A DNA stretch of 64,000 nt, taken from the NCBI RefSeq assembly GCF_014108865.1, contig NZ_CP053928.1, positions 4,092,001-4,156,000 of the forward strand. The letters run 5' to 3'. A program made the position numbers and the translations under genes. A model generated the notes under the pieces. It was not told the origin of the DNA. It searched no databases and was given only the letters and a program-made list of their open reading frames with translations. Shown piece by piece: positions 8,946 through 16,575 of this stretch. Each line of letters starts with the position of its first letter. Within the stretch, counting starts at the first letter, position 1. Source of the stretch: Nocardioides sp. WS12 (lineage in GTDB: Bacteria; Actinomycetota; Actinomycetes; Propionibacteriales; Nocardioidaceae).

Positions 8946-9308
8946 TCAGATCTCCCTGCGCTCCTTGATCTTGGCGGCCTTGCCCTTGAGGTTGCGCAGG
9001 TAGTAGAGCTTCGCGCGACGCACGTCACCGCGGGTCACGATCTCGATGGTCTCGAAGATCGGCGAGTGGAGCGGGAAGGTCCGCTCGACGCCGACACCGA
9101 AGGAGACCTTGCGGACCGTGAAGGTCTCGCCGATGCCGCCACCGTGGATGCGGATGACAACGCCCTGGAAGATCTGGACACGCGAGCGGCTGCCCTCGAT
9201 GACCTTCACGTGGACCTTGATGGTGTCACCGGCGCGGAAAGCGGGGACGTCGTCACGCTTGAGGGCGTTGCCCAGGTCGGTGACGAGGGAGGGGCTGAAC
9301 TTGGTCAT
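8946..9308 (-). CDS. rplS: 50S ribosomal protein L19
   Basis: bL19 lies at the interface of the two ribosomal subunits. The 120-aa product contains the family core DTIKVHVKVIEG, RVQIFQGVVI and RRAKLYYLRNLKGKAAKIKE. ATG at 9308 was chosen because GAGGAGA precedes it at good spacing and the family begins at this point; upstream in-frame codons do not look coding. It is the last translation gene of the trmD-rimM-rpsP neighbourhood but is separated from trmD by the fic and amt genes. Confidence 0.97.
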   Translation of the reverse strand: MTKFSPSLVTDLGNALKRDDVPAFRAGDTIKVHVKVIEGSRSRVQIFQGVVIRIHGGGIGETFTVRKVSFGVGVERTFPLHSPIFETIEIVTRGDVRRAKLYYLRNLKGKAAKIKERREI

Positions 9309-9493
9309 GATTCTCCTCGCGAATGCACACAGGTCAGCCGCGGAACATAGTGATGACGGATCATCGGGATGGAAGGTGGTGCGCGATCGGCGATTCCCCT
9401 GTGGCAGAAGCGTTCGTTGCACCGACCTCCGATCCTCCCACAAGGAAGCGAGACCGCGAAAATCCAGAGCGGACCGCTGCGACAATGGCGCCC

Positions 9494-10717
9494 ATGACCG
9501 ACGCCCCGGCCCGCCGCGACTGGGCGCCGCACACCGAGGAGACCCGCCCCTGGCGGCAGAGCGTCCCTCGTGGACCGCGAGCGGAGCGCAAGGTACGCGA
9601 GGTCACGGTGTCGCTGCCGCCGTACATCCGCGACCTCAACTACGCGATGGACCGACCGCTCACCGCGATGGTGATGGCCAGCGCCGGCGACCTGGGCCAC
9701 CTCGATCTCGTCCACGGACGCACGCTCAAGGCGCTGAACCACCTGCAGTTGCGCACCGAGTCGGTCGACTCGTCAAAGATCGAGAACGTCGACGCGAGCC
9801 TCGCCGACTACGGGCGGGCGCTGCTCGGGGTCGGCGCCAACGCGTCGGCCGTGTCCATGGCTTCGGCCACGGCTGCGCTGTCCCGGATGATCCATGACGC
9901 CGACACCACCCGGAAGATCCGACCCGAGGCGATCCTCAAGGCGCACCACGACCTGTTCCGCCGCAACCCCGACGAGGCCGAGCGGGCCGGGAAGTTCCGC
10001 ACCCGCCAGAACTGGGTCGGCGGGAGCGACTACTCCCCCACGGGCGCCCTCCACGTGCCCCCGCCACCGGAGACGGTGCCTGGCTACCTGGAGGACCTGT
10101 TCGCCTTCGCCCACCGGGACGACGTACCGCCCCTGGTGCAGGCCGCGGTCGTGCACGCCCAGTTCGAGTCGATCCACCCGTTCGTCGACGGCAACGGACG
10201 GATCGGGCGCGCGCTGATCCATGCGGTGCTGCGGCGCCGGCGGGCGACCCGGCACCTGACCGTGCCGATCGCCTCGGCATTGGTCTCGCACCGCGAGCGG
10301 TACTTCGCCGCCCTCAACGACTACCGCGACGGCTACGCGCAAACCCTCGTCGCCATGCTCTCCACTGCCGTCCGGATCGCGACGGCGGAGTCGTGGACCA
10401 CGGCGAAGAACGTCCAGACAATACGCGGCCAATGGCACGACGCACTCGCGAAGCCGCGGGCGGGCACGCCGGTCCACCGGTTGCTCGACCTGCTCACCGA
10501 GGAGCCGATCATCAACGTTCCCCTCGTGGCCGAACGCATCGATGCGTCGGAGGAAACGGCGCGGACGACGATCGACACCCTCGTCGATGCTGAGGTGCTC
10601 ACCCGTACGGCGCGCTCGCGCCAGGCGCCGGTGTGGCTCGCCAAGGGCGTCCTCGACGAGGTGCACGACCTCAGCGTCCGGATCCAGGCGTCGAGTCGCC
10701 GGATGCGCGAGGCCTGA
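9494..10717 (+). CDS. Fic family protein (probable AMP-transferase)
   Basis: Fic proteins transfer AMP or related groups to target proteins. The 407-aa product has the complete catalytic motif HPFVDGNGRIGR (about residue 235), so it should be active. An N-terminal inhibitory motif of class II type, SSKIEN (S-x-x-x-E-N), lies near residue 95 and would keep the enzyme in check. The C-terminal part resembles a winged helix (ERIDASEETARTTIDTL), common in this subgroup. ATG at 9494 is preceded by a GACAAT hexamer eight bases away and by no clear Shine-Dalgarno, so the mRNA may be leaderless; ATG at 9485 is the alternative. It is one of the few plus-strand genes here and ends at a shared hairpin with amt. 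The target is unknown. Confidence 0.88.
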   Translation: MTDAPARRDWAPHTEETRPWRQSVPRGPRAERKVREVTVSLPPYIRDLNYAMDRPLTAMVMASAGDLGHLDLVHGRTLKALNHLQLRTESVDSSKIENVDASLADYGRALLGVGANASAVSMASATAALSRMIHDADTTRKIRPEAILKAHHDLFRRNPDEAERAGKFRTRQNWVGGSDYSPTGALHVPPPPETVPGYLEDLFAFAHRDDVPPLVQAAVVHAQFESIHPFVDGNGRIGRALIHAVLRRRRATRHLTVPIASALVSHRERYFAALNDYRDGYAQTLVAMLSTAVRIATAESWTTAKNVQTIRGQWHDALAKPRAGTPVHRLLDLLTEEPIINVPLVAERIDASEETARTTIDTLVDAEVLTRTARSRQAPVWLAKGVLDEVHDLSVRIQASSRRMREA

Positions 10718-10722
10718 ACGGC

Positions 10723-10758
10723 CGCAGGCCCGCCCCGGTGAACCGGGACGGGCCTGCG
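10723..10758. terminator. Bidirectional terminator between fic and amt
   Basis: The outer arms CGCAGGCCCG (10723-10732) and CGGGCCTGCG (10749-10758) enclose a second stem CCCGG/CCGGG with a TGAA tetraloop, separated by one mismatch. It lies between the converging fic (+) and amt (-) genes and can serve both. Confidence 0.8.
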
Positions 10759-10786
10759 ACGTGAAGCAGGTTCGATCAGCTGCGCA

Positions 10787-12058
10787 TCAGTTGATGGCGT
10801 AGCCCTCGCCGTGCAGGGCCAGGTCGATACCGGCGACCTCGTCCTCTTCCTTCGCACGGAAGCCGATCGTCTTCTCGATCGCGGTTCCGATGGCGAAGGC
10901 CATCACGAAGGAGTACGCCCCGATCGCGAACGCCGGGATGGCCTGGACGACCAGCTGCTCGATGTTGCCACCGGTGAACAGGCCGGTGTCGATGGCGAAG
11001 AAGCCCAGGTAGAGCGTGCCGATGATGCCGGCGACGAGGTGGATGCCCACGACGTCCAGGGTGTCGTCGACACCGATCTTGTACTTGAGCTCGATGGCGA
11101 CGGCGCAGACCGCACCGGCCACGAGGCCCAGGACGATCGCCCACATCGGCGTCAGGTTGGCGCAGGACGGGGTGATCGCGACCAGACCGGCCACGATGCC
11201 CGAGGCGGCACCGACAGCGGTCGCCTTGCCCTCCTTGAAGTGCTCCACGACGATCCAGCCGACGAGCGCAGCAGCCGGAGCAACCAGCGTGTTGACGAAG
11301 ATCAGACCGGCCTGGCCGTCCGAGGTGGCCGCGCCGCCGTTGAAGCCGAACCAGCCGAACCACAGGATGGCGGCACCGATGAGGACCAGCGGCACGTTGT
11401 GCGGCTGCGCCTCTTCCTTCGAGAAGCCGACCTTGCGCTTGCCGAGAACCAGCGCGAGGGCCAGGGCAGCAGCACCGGCGTTGATGTGGACGGCCGTGCC
11501 ACCCGCGAAGTCGATGGTGCTGGTGTCGTAGCCGAGGTGCGTGCCGAGCTGACCCACCCAGCCGGTGAAGGTGGCCGAACCGTCTTCGTTGGTGACGAAG
11601 GAGAACACCCAGGAAGCAACCGGGAAGTAGACCAGGACCGAGAACAGGCCCACGAAGAGCATCCACGGCCAGAACCGGGCGCGGTCGGCGATCGCGCCGG
11701 AGATCAGCGCCACCGTGATGATCGCGAAGGTGCCGCCGAAGATCACGAAGGCCATGACGAGGCCCGATCCTTCTTCACCCGCGAACGCAGCCTTGGCGGC
11801 GTCGTTCATGCCGAAGTCGAAGAACGCGTTGCCGAGGACCTCGGGGATCCAGTCGCCCGACGATCCGTCGACGAACGCCTGGTTGAAGCCGAACAGGATC
11901 CACAGCACAGCGACGAGGCCGATCGAGCCGAAGCTGAGCATCATCATCGAGATGACGCTCTTGGACTTCACCAAGCCGCCGTAGAAGAACGCCAGACCTG
12001 GCGTCATGAAGAGCACGAGGGCTGCTGTGATCAGCAGCCAGACAACAGGAAGGCTCAT
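10787..12058 (-). CDS. amt: Ammonium transporter, stand-alone copy (Amt-1)
   Basis: This 423-aa membrane protein has the Amt signature DFAGGTAVHINAG and the second pore element DVVGIHLVAGIIG, so both pore histidines are kept (the first near residue 191). About eleven hydrophobic segments are visible. ATG at 12058 follows a GAGGAG ribosome site. Unlike the two other copies (25458-26807 and 27240-28577), no glnK follows it. A GlnR-type operator lies about 97 bases upstream (12155-12192), so induction under nitrogen limitation is likely. It interrupts the usual trmD-rplS neighbourhood. Confidence 0.95.
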   Translation of the reverse strand: MSLPVVWLLITAALVLFMTPGLAFFYGGLVKSKSVISMMMLSFGSIGLVAVLWILFGFNQAFVDGSSGDWIPEVLGNAFFDFGMNDAAKAAFAGEEGSGLVMAFVIFGGTFAIITVALISGAIADRARFWPWMLFVGLFSVLVYFPVASWVFSFVTNEDGSATFTGWVGQLGTHLGYDTSTIDFAGGTAVHINAGAAALALALVLGKRKVGFSKEEAQPHNVPLVLIGAAILWFGWFGFNGGAATSDGQAGLIFVNTLVAPAAALVGWIVVEHFKEGKATAVGAASGIVAGLVAITPSCANLTPMWAIVLGLVAGAVCAVAIELKYKIGVDDTLDVVGIHLVAGIIGTLYLGFFAIDTGLFTGGNIEQLVVQAIPAFAIGAYSFVMAFAIGTAIEKTIGFRAKEEDEVAGIDLALHGEGYAIN

Positions 12059-12154
12059 GGAAACTAACTCCTCGGGAGATCGGGCCAGCATTGCGACCCA
12101 CTGAGGCCACCGTCGTTGGTGGGCCGCGTCTGACGCCGATCCTGAAGTGCCGTC

Positions 12155-12192
12155 GTTTCACCGAGCCCCGGCTCGCGTTTCGGGTTTGTTAC
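12155..12192 (-). promoter_or_regulatory. Putative GlnR operator upstream of amt-1
   Basis: Read on the minus strand the site is GTAAC-n6-GAAAC-n6-CGGGG-n6-GAAAC. Three of the four 5-mers fit the actinobacterial GlnR consensus (gTnAC-n6-GaAAc repeated every 11 bp); the third is degenerate. The spacing is exactly one helical turn throughout. Assignment to GlnR is inference, since no glnR gene is in the window. Confidence 0.7.
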
Positions 12193-12230
12193 AGGTTCGT
12201 CAGGTGTGTGTCATCGCCGTGAACGCAGGC

Positions 12231-13403
12231 TCACGCACGTCGTTTGGTGAGGACGACGGCCCCTGGGGGTGCTTCGAGATCCGCCCGCAGCCGGAACCCG
12301 GCCTTCTTGTACATCCGCTGGTTGCGCACACTGTCGGCCCCCGTGAAGAGGACGTACGACGTCGCCCGGGCCGGAGCCACGGCCTGGATGTGGTCCAGCA
12401 GCACCCGTCCGAGGCCCGCACCCTGCAGGTCGGGGGCAATCATGATCCGGCCGATGTCCCACGCCGAGTCACCTTCGAGACGCCCGCGCACGGCGCCCAC
12501 CAGTCGCCCGGCGCGGCGCACCACCCACGTGTCCCACTCCCCCAGCCACGCACGTACGTCGTCGAGCGACTCGTGCAGGGCCGGGATGTCGAGGGAGTCG
12601 TTGGCCAGGGCCTCCTGGACCCAACAGGCCCGCTGGAGCGTCAGCAACTCGGCCGCGTCACCCGCGTTGGCACGGACGATCGGGGTGCCGTCATCGAGCG
12701 TCGACGGCGCGAGCAGGTCCGGGCGACGCTCCGCGGTCCGTCGTACCGCCTCCTGGTGGCGCCAGCGCTCGACCTTGCCGTGGTCACCGGACAGGAGGAC
12801 TGCGGGCACCTCGCGGCCGCGCCACTCGGCCGGCTTCGTGTAGACGGGGTACTCCAGCAGTCCGCCCTCGGTGTGCGACTCCTCGACGAGGGACTGGGCG
12901 TTGCCCATGAAACCGGGCAGCAGACGTACGACGGCCTCGGTGATCGCGAGCGCAGCGACCTCACCCCCGTTGAGGACGTAGTCGCCGAGGCTGACCTCGC
13001 GCACCTCCGCCCGCTCGCGGGCGTGGTCGATGACGCGCTGGTCGATGCCCTCGTAGCGGCCGCAGGCGAAGACGAGGTGCTCGCGGGTGGCGAGGTCCTC
13101 CGCGAGGCGCTGGTCGAACGGCTCGCCCGAGGGCGTCGTGAAGATGATCGTGGTGGCTGGACCGTCGGTCGAGCCTGTCGAGACCAGCGAGTCGAACGCC
13201 TCGCCCCAGGGCTCCGGCTTCATCACCATGCCGGCACCGCCGCCGTAGGGGGTGTCGTCGACGCGGCGGTGCTTGTCGTGCGCGTAGGAGCGGAGGTCGT
13301 GGACGTGGAACTCGAGCAACCCCTTGTCGGCCGCCTTGCCGGGCAGCGAGAGCTCGAGCGGCGCGAAGAAGTCCGGGAAGATCGTGAGGTAGTCGAGCCT
13401 CAC
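12231..13403 (-). CDS. trmD: tRNA (guanine-37-N1)-methyltransferase TrmD fused to GNAT acetyltransferase
   Basis: Residues 1 to about 235 are TrmD, which methylates G37 of tRNAs using a knotted SPOUT fold; the motifs TIFPDFF, DDTPYGGGAGMVM, CGRYEGIDQRV and SLGDYVLNGGE are all present. Residues from about 245 to 390 form a GNAT domain with the acetyl-CoA loop IMIAPDLQGAGLGR and a C-terminal YKKAGFRLRAD. The reading frame is continuous. TrmD alone is usually about 230-250 aa, so the 390-aa product is a genuine fusion. The GTG start at 13403 overlaps the rimM stop (GTGA). A copy of the dispersed 24-bp element lies inside the TrmD part at 13167-13185. The substrate of the GNAT part is unknown. 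Confidence 0.93.
   Translation of the reverse strand: MRLDYLTIFPDFFAPLELSLPGKAADKGLLEFHVHDLRSYAHDKHRRVDDTPYGGGAGMVMKPEPWGEAFDSLVSTGSTDGPATTIIFTTPSGEPFDQRLAEDLATREHLVFACGRYEGIDQRVIDHARERAEVREVSLGDYVLNGGEVAALAITEAVVRLLPGFMGNAQSLVEESHTEGGLLEYPVYTKPAEWRGREVPAVLLSGDHGKVERWRHQEAVRRTAERRPDLLAPSTLDDGTPIVRANAGDAAELLTLQRACWVQEALANDSLDIPALHESLDDVRAWLGEWDTWVVRRAGRLVGAVRGRLEGDSAWDIGRIMIAPDLQGAGLGRVLLDHIQAVAPARATSYVLFTGADSVRNQRMYKKAGFRLRADLEAPPGAVVLTKRRA
13167..13185 (+). repeat. Dispersed 24-bp element, copy 1 (inside trmD)
   Basis: The core TCGAGCCTGTCGA with flanking GG and GACC matches the other copies. It lies in the variable loop of TrmD and reads as LVSTGSTDG in the protein. The trmD frame is unbroken. 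Confidence 0.7.
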
Positions 13404-13987
13404 GCGTCGGCCTCCGTGGCCTCCGGTGCAGCGTCGGCCTCGTCGGCGTCATCGGGGAACGGCGTCACCAGTCCGGGACGGTCCGCGATCACGACACGAC
13501 CCCCGGCGACGTCGACCTCCGGGACCAGCGCCGACACGAACGGCACCAGCGTGTTGCGGCCGTCCGGCGTACGGATCTGGAGCAGGTCCTGGGCGCCGTG
13601 GACCACGGAGGAGACCTTGCCGATCTCCTCGCCCTCGAGGTTGTGCGCCGCCAGGCCGATCAACTGCCGGTCGTAGAACTCCTCGGGGTCCTCGGGCACC
13701 TCGTCGGCGGACACGAACGCGCGCAGCACCGATCCGCGGGCCGCCTCGGCGGCGTTGCGATCGGCCAGCTCGGCGAACGTCACGAGCAGGACGCCCTGGT
13801 GCCAGCGCGTACGGGACACCGTGAGCTTGCGGCCAGAGAAGGCCGAACCCTTGGGCGGCTCGACCTCGAGCACCGCGCCGTCGACGTACCGACGCTCCGG
13901 CTCGTCGGTGCGTACGTCGACGGTCACCTCGCCACGGATGCCGTGGGGTTTGCCGATCCGGCCGACGACGACCTCAATGCTGTCCAC
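13400..13987 (-). CDS. rimM: Ribosome maturation factor RimM
   Basis: RimM binds S19 and assists 30S subunit maturation. The 195-aa product starts with VVVGRIGKPHGIRGEVTVDV, the family signature, and has the PRC-barrel part around EEFYDRQLIGLAAHNLEGEEIGKV. The C-terminal 25 residues are an Asp/Glu/Ala-rich tail. It starts with GTG at 13987. Its stop overlaps the trmD start, so the pair is translationally coupled. Confidence 0.96.
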   Translation of the reverse strand: MDSIEVVVGRIGKPHGIRGEVTVDVRTDEPERRYVDGAVLEVEPPKGSAFSGRKLTVSRTRWHQGVLLVTFAELADRNAAEAARGSVLRAFVSADEVPEDPEEFYDRQLIGLAAHNLEGEEIGKVSSVVHGAQDLLQIRTPDGRNTLVPFVSALVPEVDVAGGRVVIADRPGLVTPFPDDADEADAAPEATEADA

Positions 13988-14020
13988 GGGTCAGAGATTA
14001 GGCGGTAGGGGCGGGAACGC

Positions 14021-14056
14021 CGAACGGGCGCCTCCCCGAGGGGAGACGCCCGTTCG
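14021..14056. terminator. Hairpin between khpA and rimM
   Basis: The outer arms CGAACGGGCG (14021-14030) and CGCCCGTTCG (14047-14056) are perfect, and an inner CTCCCC/GGGGAG extends the stem after one mismatch. It lies after the khpA stop and before rimM. It may be a terminator or a processing/attenuation site inside the rpsP-khpA-rimM-trmD cluster. Confidence 0.65.
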
Positions 14057-14074
14057 AATGATGCTGGGTGGAAC

Positions 14075-14314
14075 TCAGCGGCGGTCGGTGTCGACGAAGT
14101 CGACCCGGGTGCCGCTGTTGCCGGAGATCGCGGAGATGACCGTGCGGAAGGCAGTCGCCGTGCGACCGCTCCGACCAATCACCTTGCCGAGGTCGTCGGG
14201 GTGGACCCGGACCTCGAGCACCGAACCACGGCGAAGCTGCTTGTCGCGCACGACGACGTCATCGGGGTGGTCAACCACTCCGCGGACGAGGTGCTCCAGC
14301 GCGTCGGCGAGCAT
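14075..14314 (-). CDS. khpA: KH-domain RNA-binding protein KhpA
   Basis: This 79-aa protein consists of one KH domain with the GKVIGRSGRT loop that contacts RNA. In other Gram-positive bacteria KhpA, often with KhpB/EloR, binds many RNAs and affects cell division. It starts 4 bases after the rpsP stop, the standard actinobacterial placement between rpsP and rimM. Confidence 0.95.
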   Translation of the reverse strand: MLADALEHLVRGVVDHPDDVVVRDKQLRRGSVLEVRVHPDDLGKVIGRSGRTATAFRTVISAISGNSGTRVDFVDTDRR

Positions 14315-14318
14315 CTAC

Positions 14319-14834
14319 TCAGGCCTCTTCGGTGGCTTCGGCAGCGTCAGCGGCCGGAGCTTCCTCGGCGGGGGCCTCAGCAGGGGTCTCGACGGGCGCC
14401 TCAGCGGCGGCCTCCTCGACCTTCTCCTCGACCTTCTCGTCCTTCTTCGAAGCCTTCTTCTTGGCGGTCGTGGCAGCGGCCTTGGGCTCGCTGGCGACCT
14501 CCTTGAGGGCCTCGTTGAAGATGTCGAGCTTGGCGCGCTTGGGCTCCTTGACCTTGAGGGTGCCCTCAACGCCATCGATGCCCTTGAACTTCTGCCAGTC
14601 ACCGGTGATCTTGAGCAGGACCTCGACGGCCTCGGTCGGCTGCGCGCCGACGGTCAGCCAGTACTGCGCCCGGTCGGAGACGATGTCGATGTACGACGGG
14701 TCTTCCTTGGGGTGGTACTTGCCGATCTCCTCGATCACGGCGCCATCGCGCTTCTTGCGCGAGTCGACGATGACGACGCGGTACTGCGGAACCCGGACCT
14801 TGCCCAGGCGCTTCAAACGAATCTTGACGGCCAC
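14319..14834 (-). CDS. rpsP: 30S ribosomal protein S16 with long acidic/Ala-rich tail
   Basis: The first 85 or so residues (AVKIRLKRLGKVRVPQYRVV, then SRKKRDGAVIEEIG and DRAQYWLTVGAQPTEAV) are standard bS16. A tail of roughly 60-80 residues follows, first Lys-rich (TAKKKASKKDEKVEEKVEE) and then Ala/Glu/Pro-rich. Actinobacterial S16 proteins often have such tails; this one is on the long side. The GTG start at 14834 has a clear AAGGAG site upstream. It heads the rpsP-khpA-rimM-trmD cluster. Confidence 0.96.
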   Translation of the reverse strand: MAVKIRLKRLGKVRVPQYRVVIVDSRKKRDGAVIEEIGKYHPKEDPSYIDIVSDRAQYWLTVGAQPTEAVEVLLKITGDWQKFKGIDGVEGTLKVKEPKRAKLDIFNEALKEVASEPKAAATTAKKKASKKDEKVEEKVEEAAAEAPVETPAEAPAEEAPAADAAEATEEA

Positions 14835-14989
14835 GTTTGTGGTGTCTCCTTGACGATTTGTGGTGGGTGAGGCGCGGGCTACCAGGTGGGGACACCGGGG
14901 CCCGGACTCGGATGGGTTCCACGCAGACGGTTGAGAGGGACCGACGTTGCAGAACTCAGCCGCCAAGTCTGCCAGATGACCCGGGCCCT

Positions 14990-15862
14990 TCACGAATCGG
15001 CTGACAGGTGGTCGGCCAGGGCGGTGGCGATCTCGTGGTCGGGGCCGTCGAAGCTCGTGTACGCCGGCGAGGTGTTGGCCTCCCAGCAGTACCAGCGACC
15101 GTCACTCCCGAACCGGAGGTCGATGCCGGCCAACTCCAGGTCCAGGGCCTGCGCAAGGGCGCGGCAGCGCTCGGCGACGGGTGCAGGGAGGTCGACGGGT
15201 TCGAGGGTGAAGCCGCCGTACCGGTAGTCGACGGCCTGCGAACGGACCCGGTGGGCGAACAGGCGCGTACCGACGACGTGGACGCGGTACTCCACGCCCG
15301 GAATGAACCTCTGGAACTGGGTCGGGCACCACCGCACGGCGCCCAGGTCGTCGTCGGGCCCGACGATCCGGACGATGCTGCGGGTTCCGCTGATCGACTT
15401 CACGATCACCCGGCCGTGCTGGGCGACAAACGCCGCCGCCGCCTCCGGGTCCGTGGTCAGCAGGGTCTCGGGTACGGCGAACCCGACCCGCTCGATCACG
15501 GTCCCCTGGCGCGGCTTCGAGTGATTGCTCAGTCCCGCCGACGGCCGATTGACCACGCGGACGTGCTCGGGCACTCCCTCGGCCCATTCCCTCAGGCCGA
15601 AGGACAGCCGGGCGAGACGGTCGTGCTCGGCGGCATCGACGGCGTCGCCCAGGTCGTAGGAGCGCAGGTAGACACCACGCAGGTTCTGGACCGGGACCTC
15701 GAGGTCACCGACCCGCAGCGCGAGCCGGTTCCCGACCGGCTCGACCGCGACGCGATCGCAGGAGGCCTGGTCGAGGAACAGATGGGGGGTGCCGCGGTCG
15801 GCGAGCACCCGGCGGACGTTCTCGAGGGGTTCGTCCGTGCGAAGTCCGTAGAGCACGATCAC
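14990..15862 (-). CDS. ATP-grasp ligase of a subtilase-associated cassette
   Basis: This 290-aa protein has an N-terminal pre-ATP-grasp region (MIVLYGLRTDEPLENVRRVL), the ATP-binding lysine strand GRVIVKSISGTRS, QRFIPGVEYRVHVVG, and the C-terminal metal-binding segment LAGIDLRFGSDGRWYCWEAN, as in RimK-like carboxylate-amine ligases. Such enzymes form amide or ester bonds on peptides or small molecules. The GTG start at 15862 overlaps the stop of the upstream gene (GTGA). With that gene and the subtilase it forms a tight three-gene unit inserted between ffh and rpsP. The substrate is unknown. A graspetide-type maturation enzyme is one option, but I see no precursor peptide. Confidence 0.8.
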   Translation of the reverse strand: MIVLYGLRTDEPLENVRRVLADRGTPHLFLDQASCDRVAVEPVGNRLALRVGDLEVPVQNLRGVYLRSYDLGDAVDAAEHDRLARLSFGLREWAEGVPEHVRVVNRPSAGLSNHSKPRQGTVIERVGFAVPETLLTTDPEAAAAFVAQHGRVIVKSISGTRSIVRIVGPDDDLGAVRWCPTQFQRFIPGVEYRVHVVGTRLFAHRVRSQAVDYRYGGFTLEPVDLPAPVAERCRALAQALDLELAGIDLRFGSDGRWYCWEANTSPAYTSFDGPDHEIATALADHLSADS

Positions 15863-16575
15863 GACGCCACCTCCATGAGCGCATTCCTGTCTCGGTCGGC
15901 GACCAGGTCTCGGACGGCCAGGCGCACCTCGGTCGTTCGAACGACCGGTGCCGACAGAACGGCCTCCAGTCGCCCCAGCGGATCGCCCGGTTCACGGGTG
16001 ACGACGGCCGAGAGCAGGGCCACGCCCTGCGAAGCGGCCATCCGGCACAGCCGTCGGGTCAATGCCTCGTCGATCTTGCACGTCTGCGATCCCCCGACGC
16101 GGAAGACCTGGTCGCCCACGACGGTCACGAGCGCACGCGGCGCGTCGGCGTCATCATCGGTGGCCAGCGGCACCCCGGCCGCTGCGGCCCATGCGGCGGT
16201 GGGCGGGCAGGGTCCCGCCAGGCTCGCGTACGACGGCGCGACCAGGCAGCGGTGGTCGAGGGTGGTGAGCCAGTGGCCCAGGAAGGACGTCATCTCCGAG
16301 GCGACGTACTCGCGGTGCTCCGGGGACATCCAGGTGAGGTCGGCTGCCTCCACGCTCGCGAGCAGGCTGACCAGGCACCGCACCTGATCGGTCCCGAACG
16401 GTTCGCCGTCGGCGATCCCGCGGCCGGCCGCCGGGCCCGTCCCCGAGGACGGGCCGGCAGCGAGCGCCCAGCCCGGCAGCGACAGGTCCGCCGGGGTGAG
16501 CAGGCGTGCGCCCGCCCACCCCGCGACCAGCGCTGCCGCGCCGGGGTCCTGCTGGGAGGCAAGGATCAGGATCAC
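15859..16575 (-). CDS. Cassette protein of unknown function, possibly pre-ATP-grasp-like
   Basis: I do not recognise this 238-aa protein with certainty. It begins VILILASQQDPGAAALVAGW, like the start of a pre-ATP-grasp domain, and contains SPEHREYVASEMTSFLGHWL, then VAPSYASLAGPCP, a pattern seen before the catalytic part of some ATP-grasp proteins. The ATP-binding lysine strand and the metal-binding E-x-N are absent, so it is unlikely to be a ligase itself. A Cys-containing VGGSQTCKID lies near the middle. The GTG start at 16575 overlaps the subtilase stop, and its own stop overlaps the start of the ATP-grasp gene. It may be a substrate-binding partner of the ligase. Confidence 0.55.
   Translation of the reverse strand: MILILASQQDPGAAALVAGWAGARLLTPADLSLPGWALAAGPSSGTGPAAGRGIADGEPFGTDQVRCLVSLLASVEAADLTWMSPEHREYVASEMTSFLGHWLTTLDHRCLVAPSYASLAGPCPPTAAWAAAAGVPLATDDDADAPRALVTVVGDQVFRVGGSQTCKIDEALTRRLCRMAASQGVALLSAVVTREPGDPLGRLEAVLSAPVVRTTEVRLAVRDLVADRDRNALMEVAS

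Noticed and set aside
13167..13185. Attachment site or transposon end
   Set aside because: No integrase or transposase is nearby, no flanking duplication is visible, and similar copies lie in other intact genes.
14835..14989. Small leader gene or riboswitch upstream of rpsP
   Set aside because: I saw no ORF with a ribosome site and no convincing structured element; it probably contains only the rpsP promoter.
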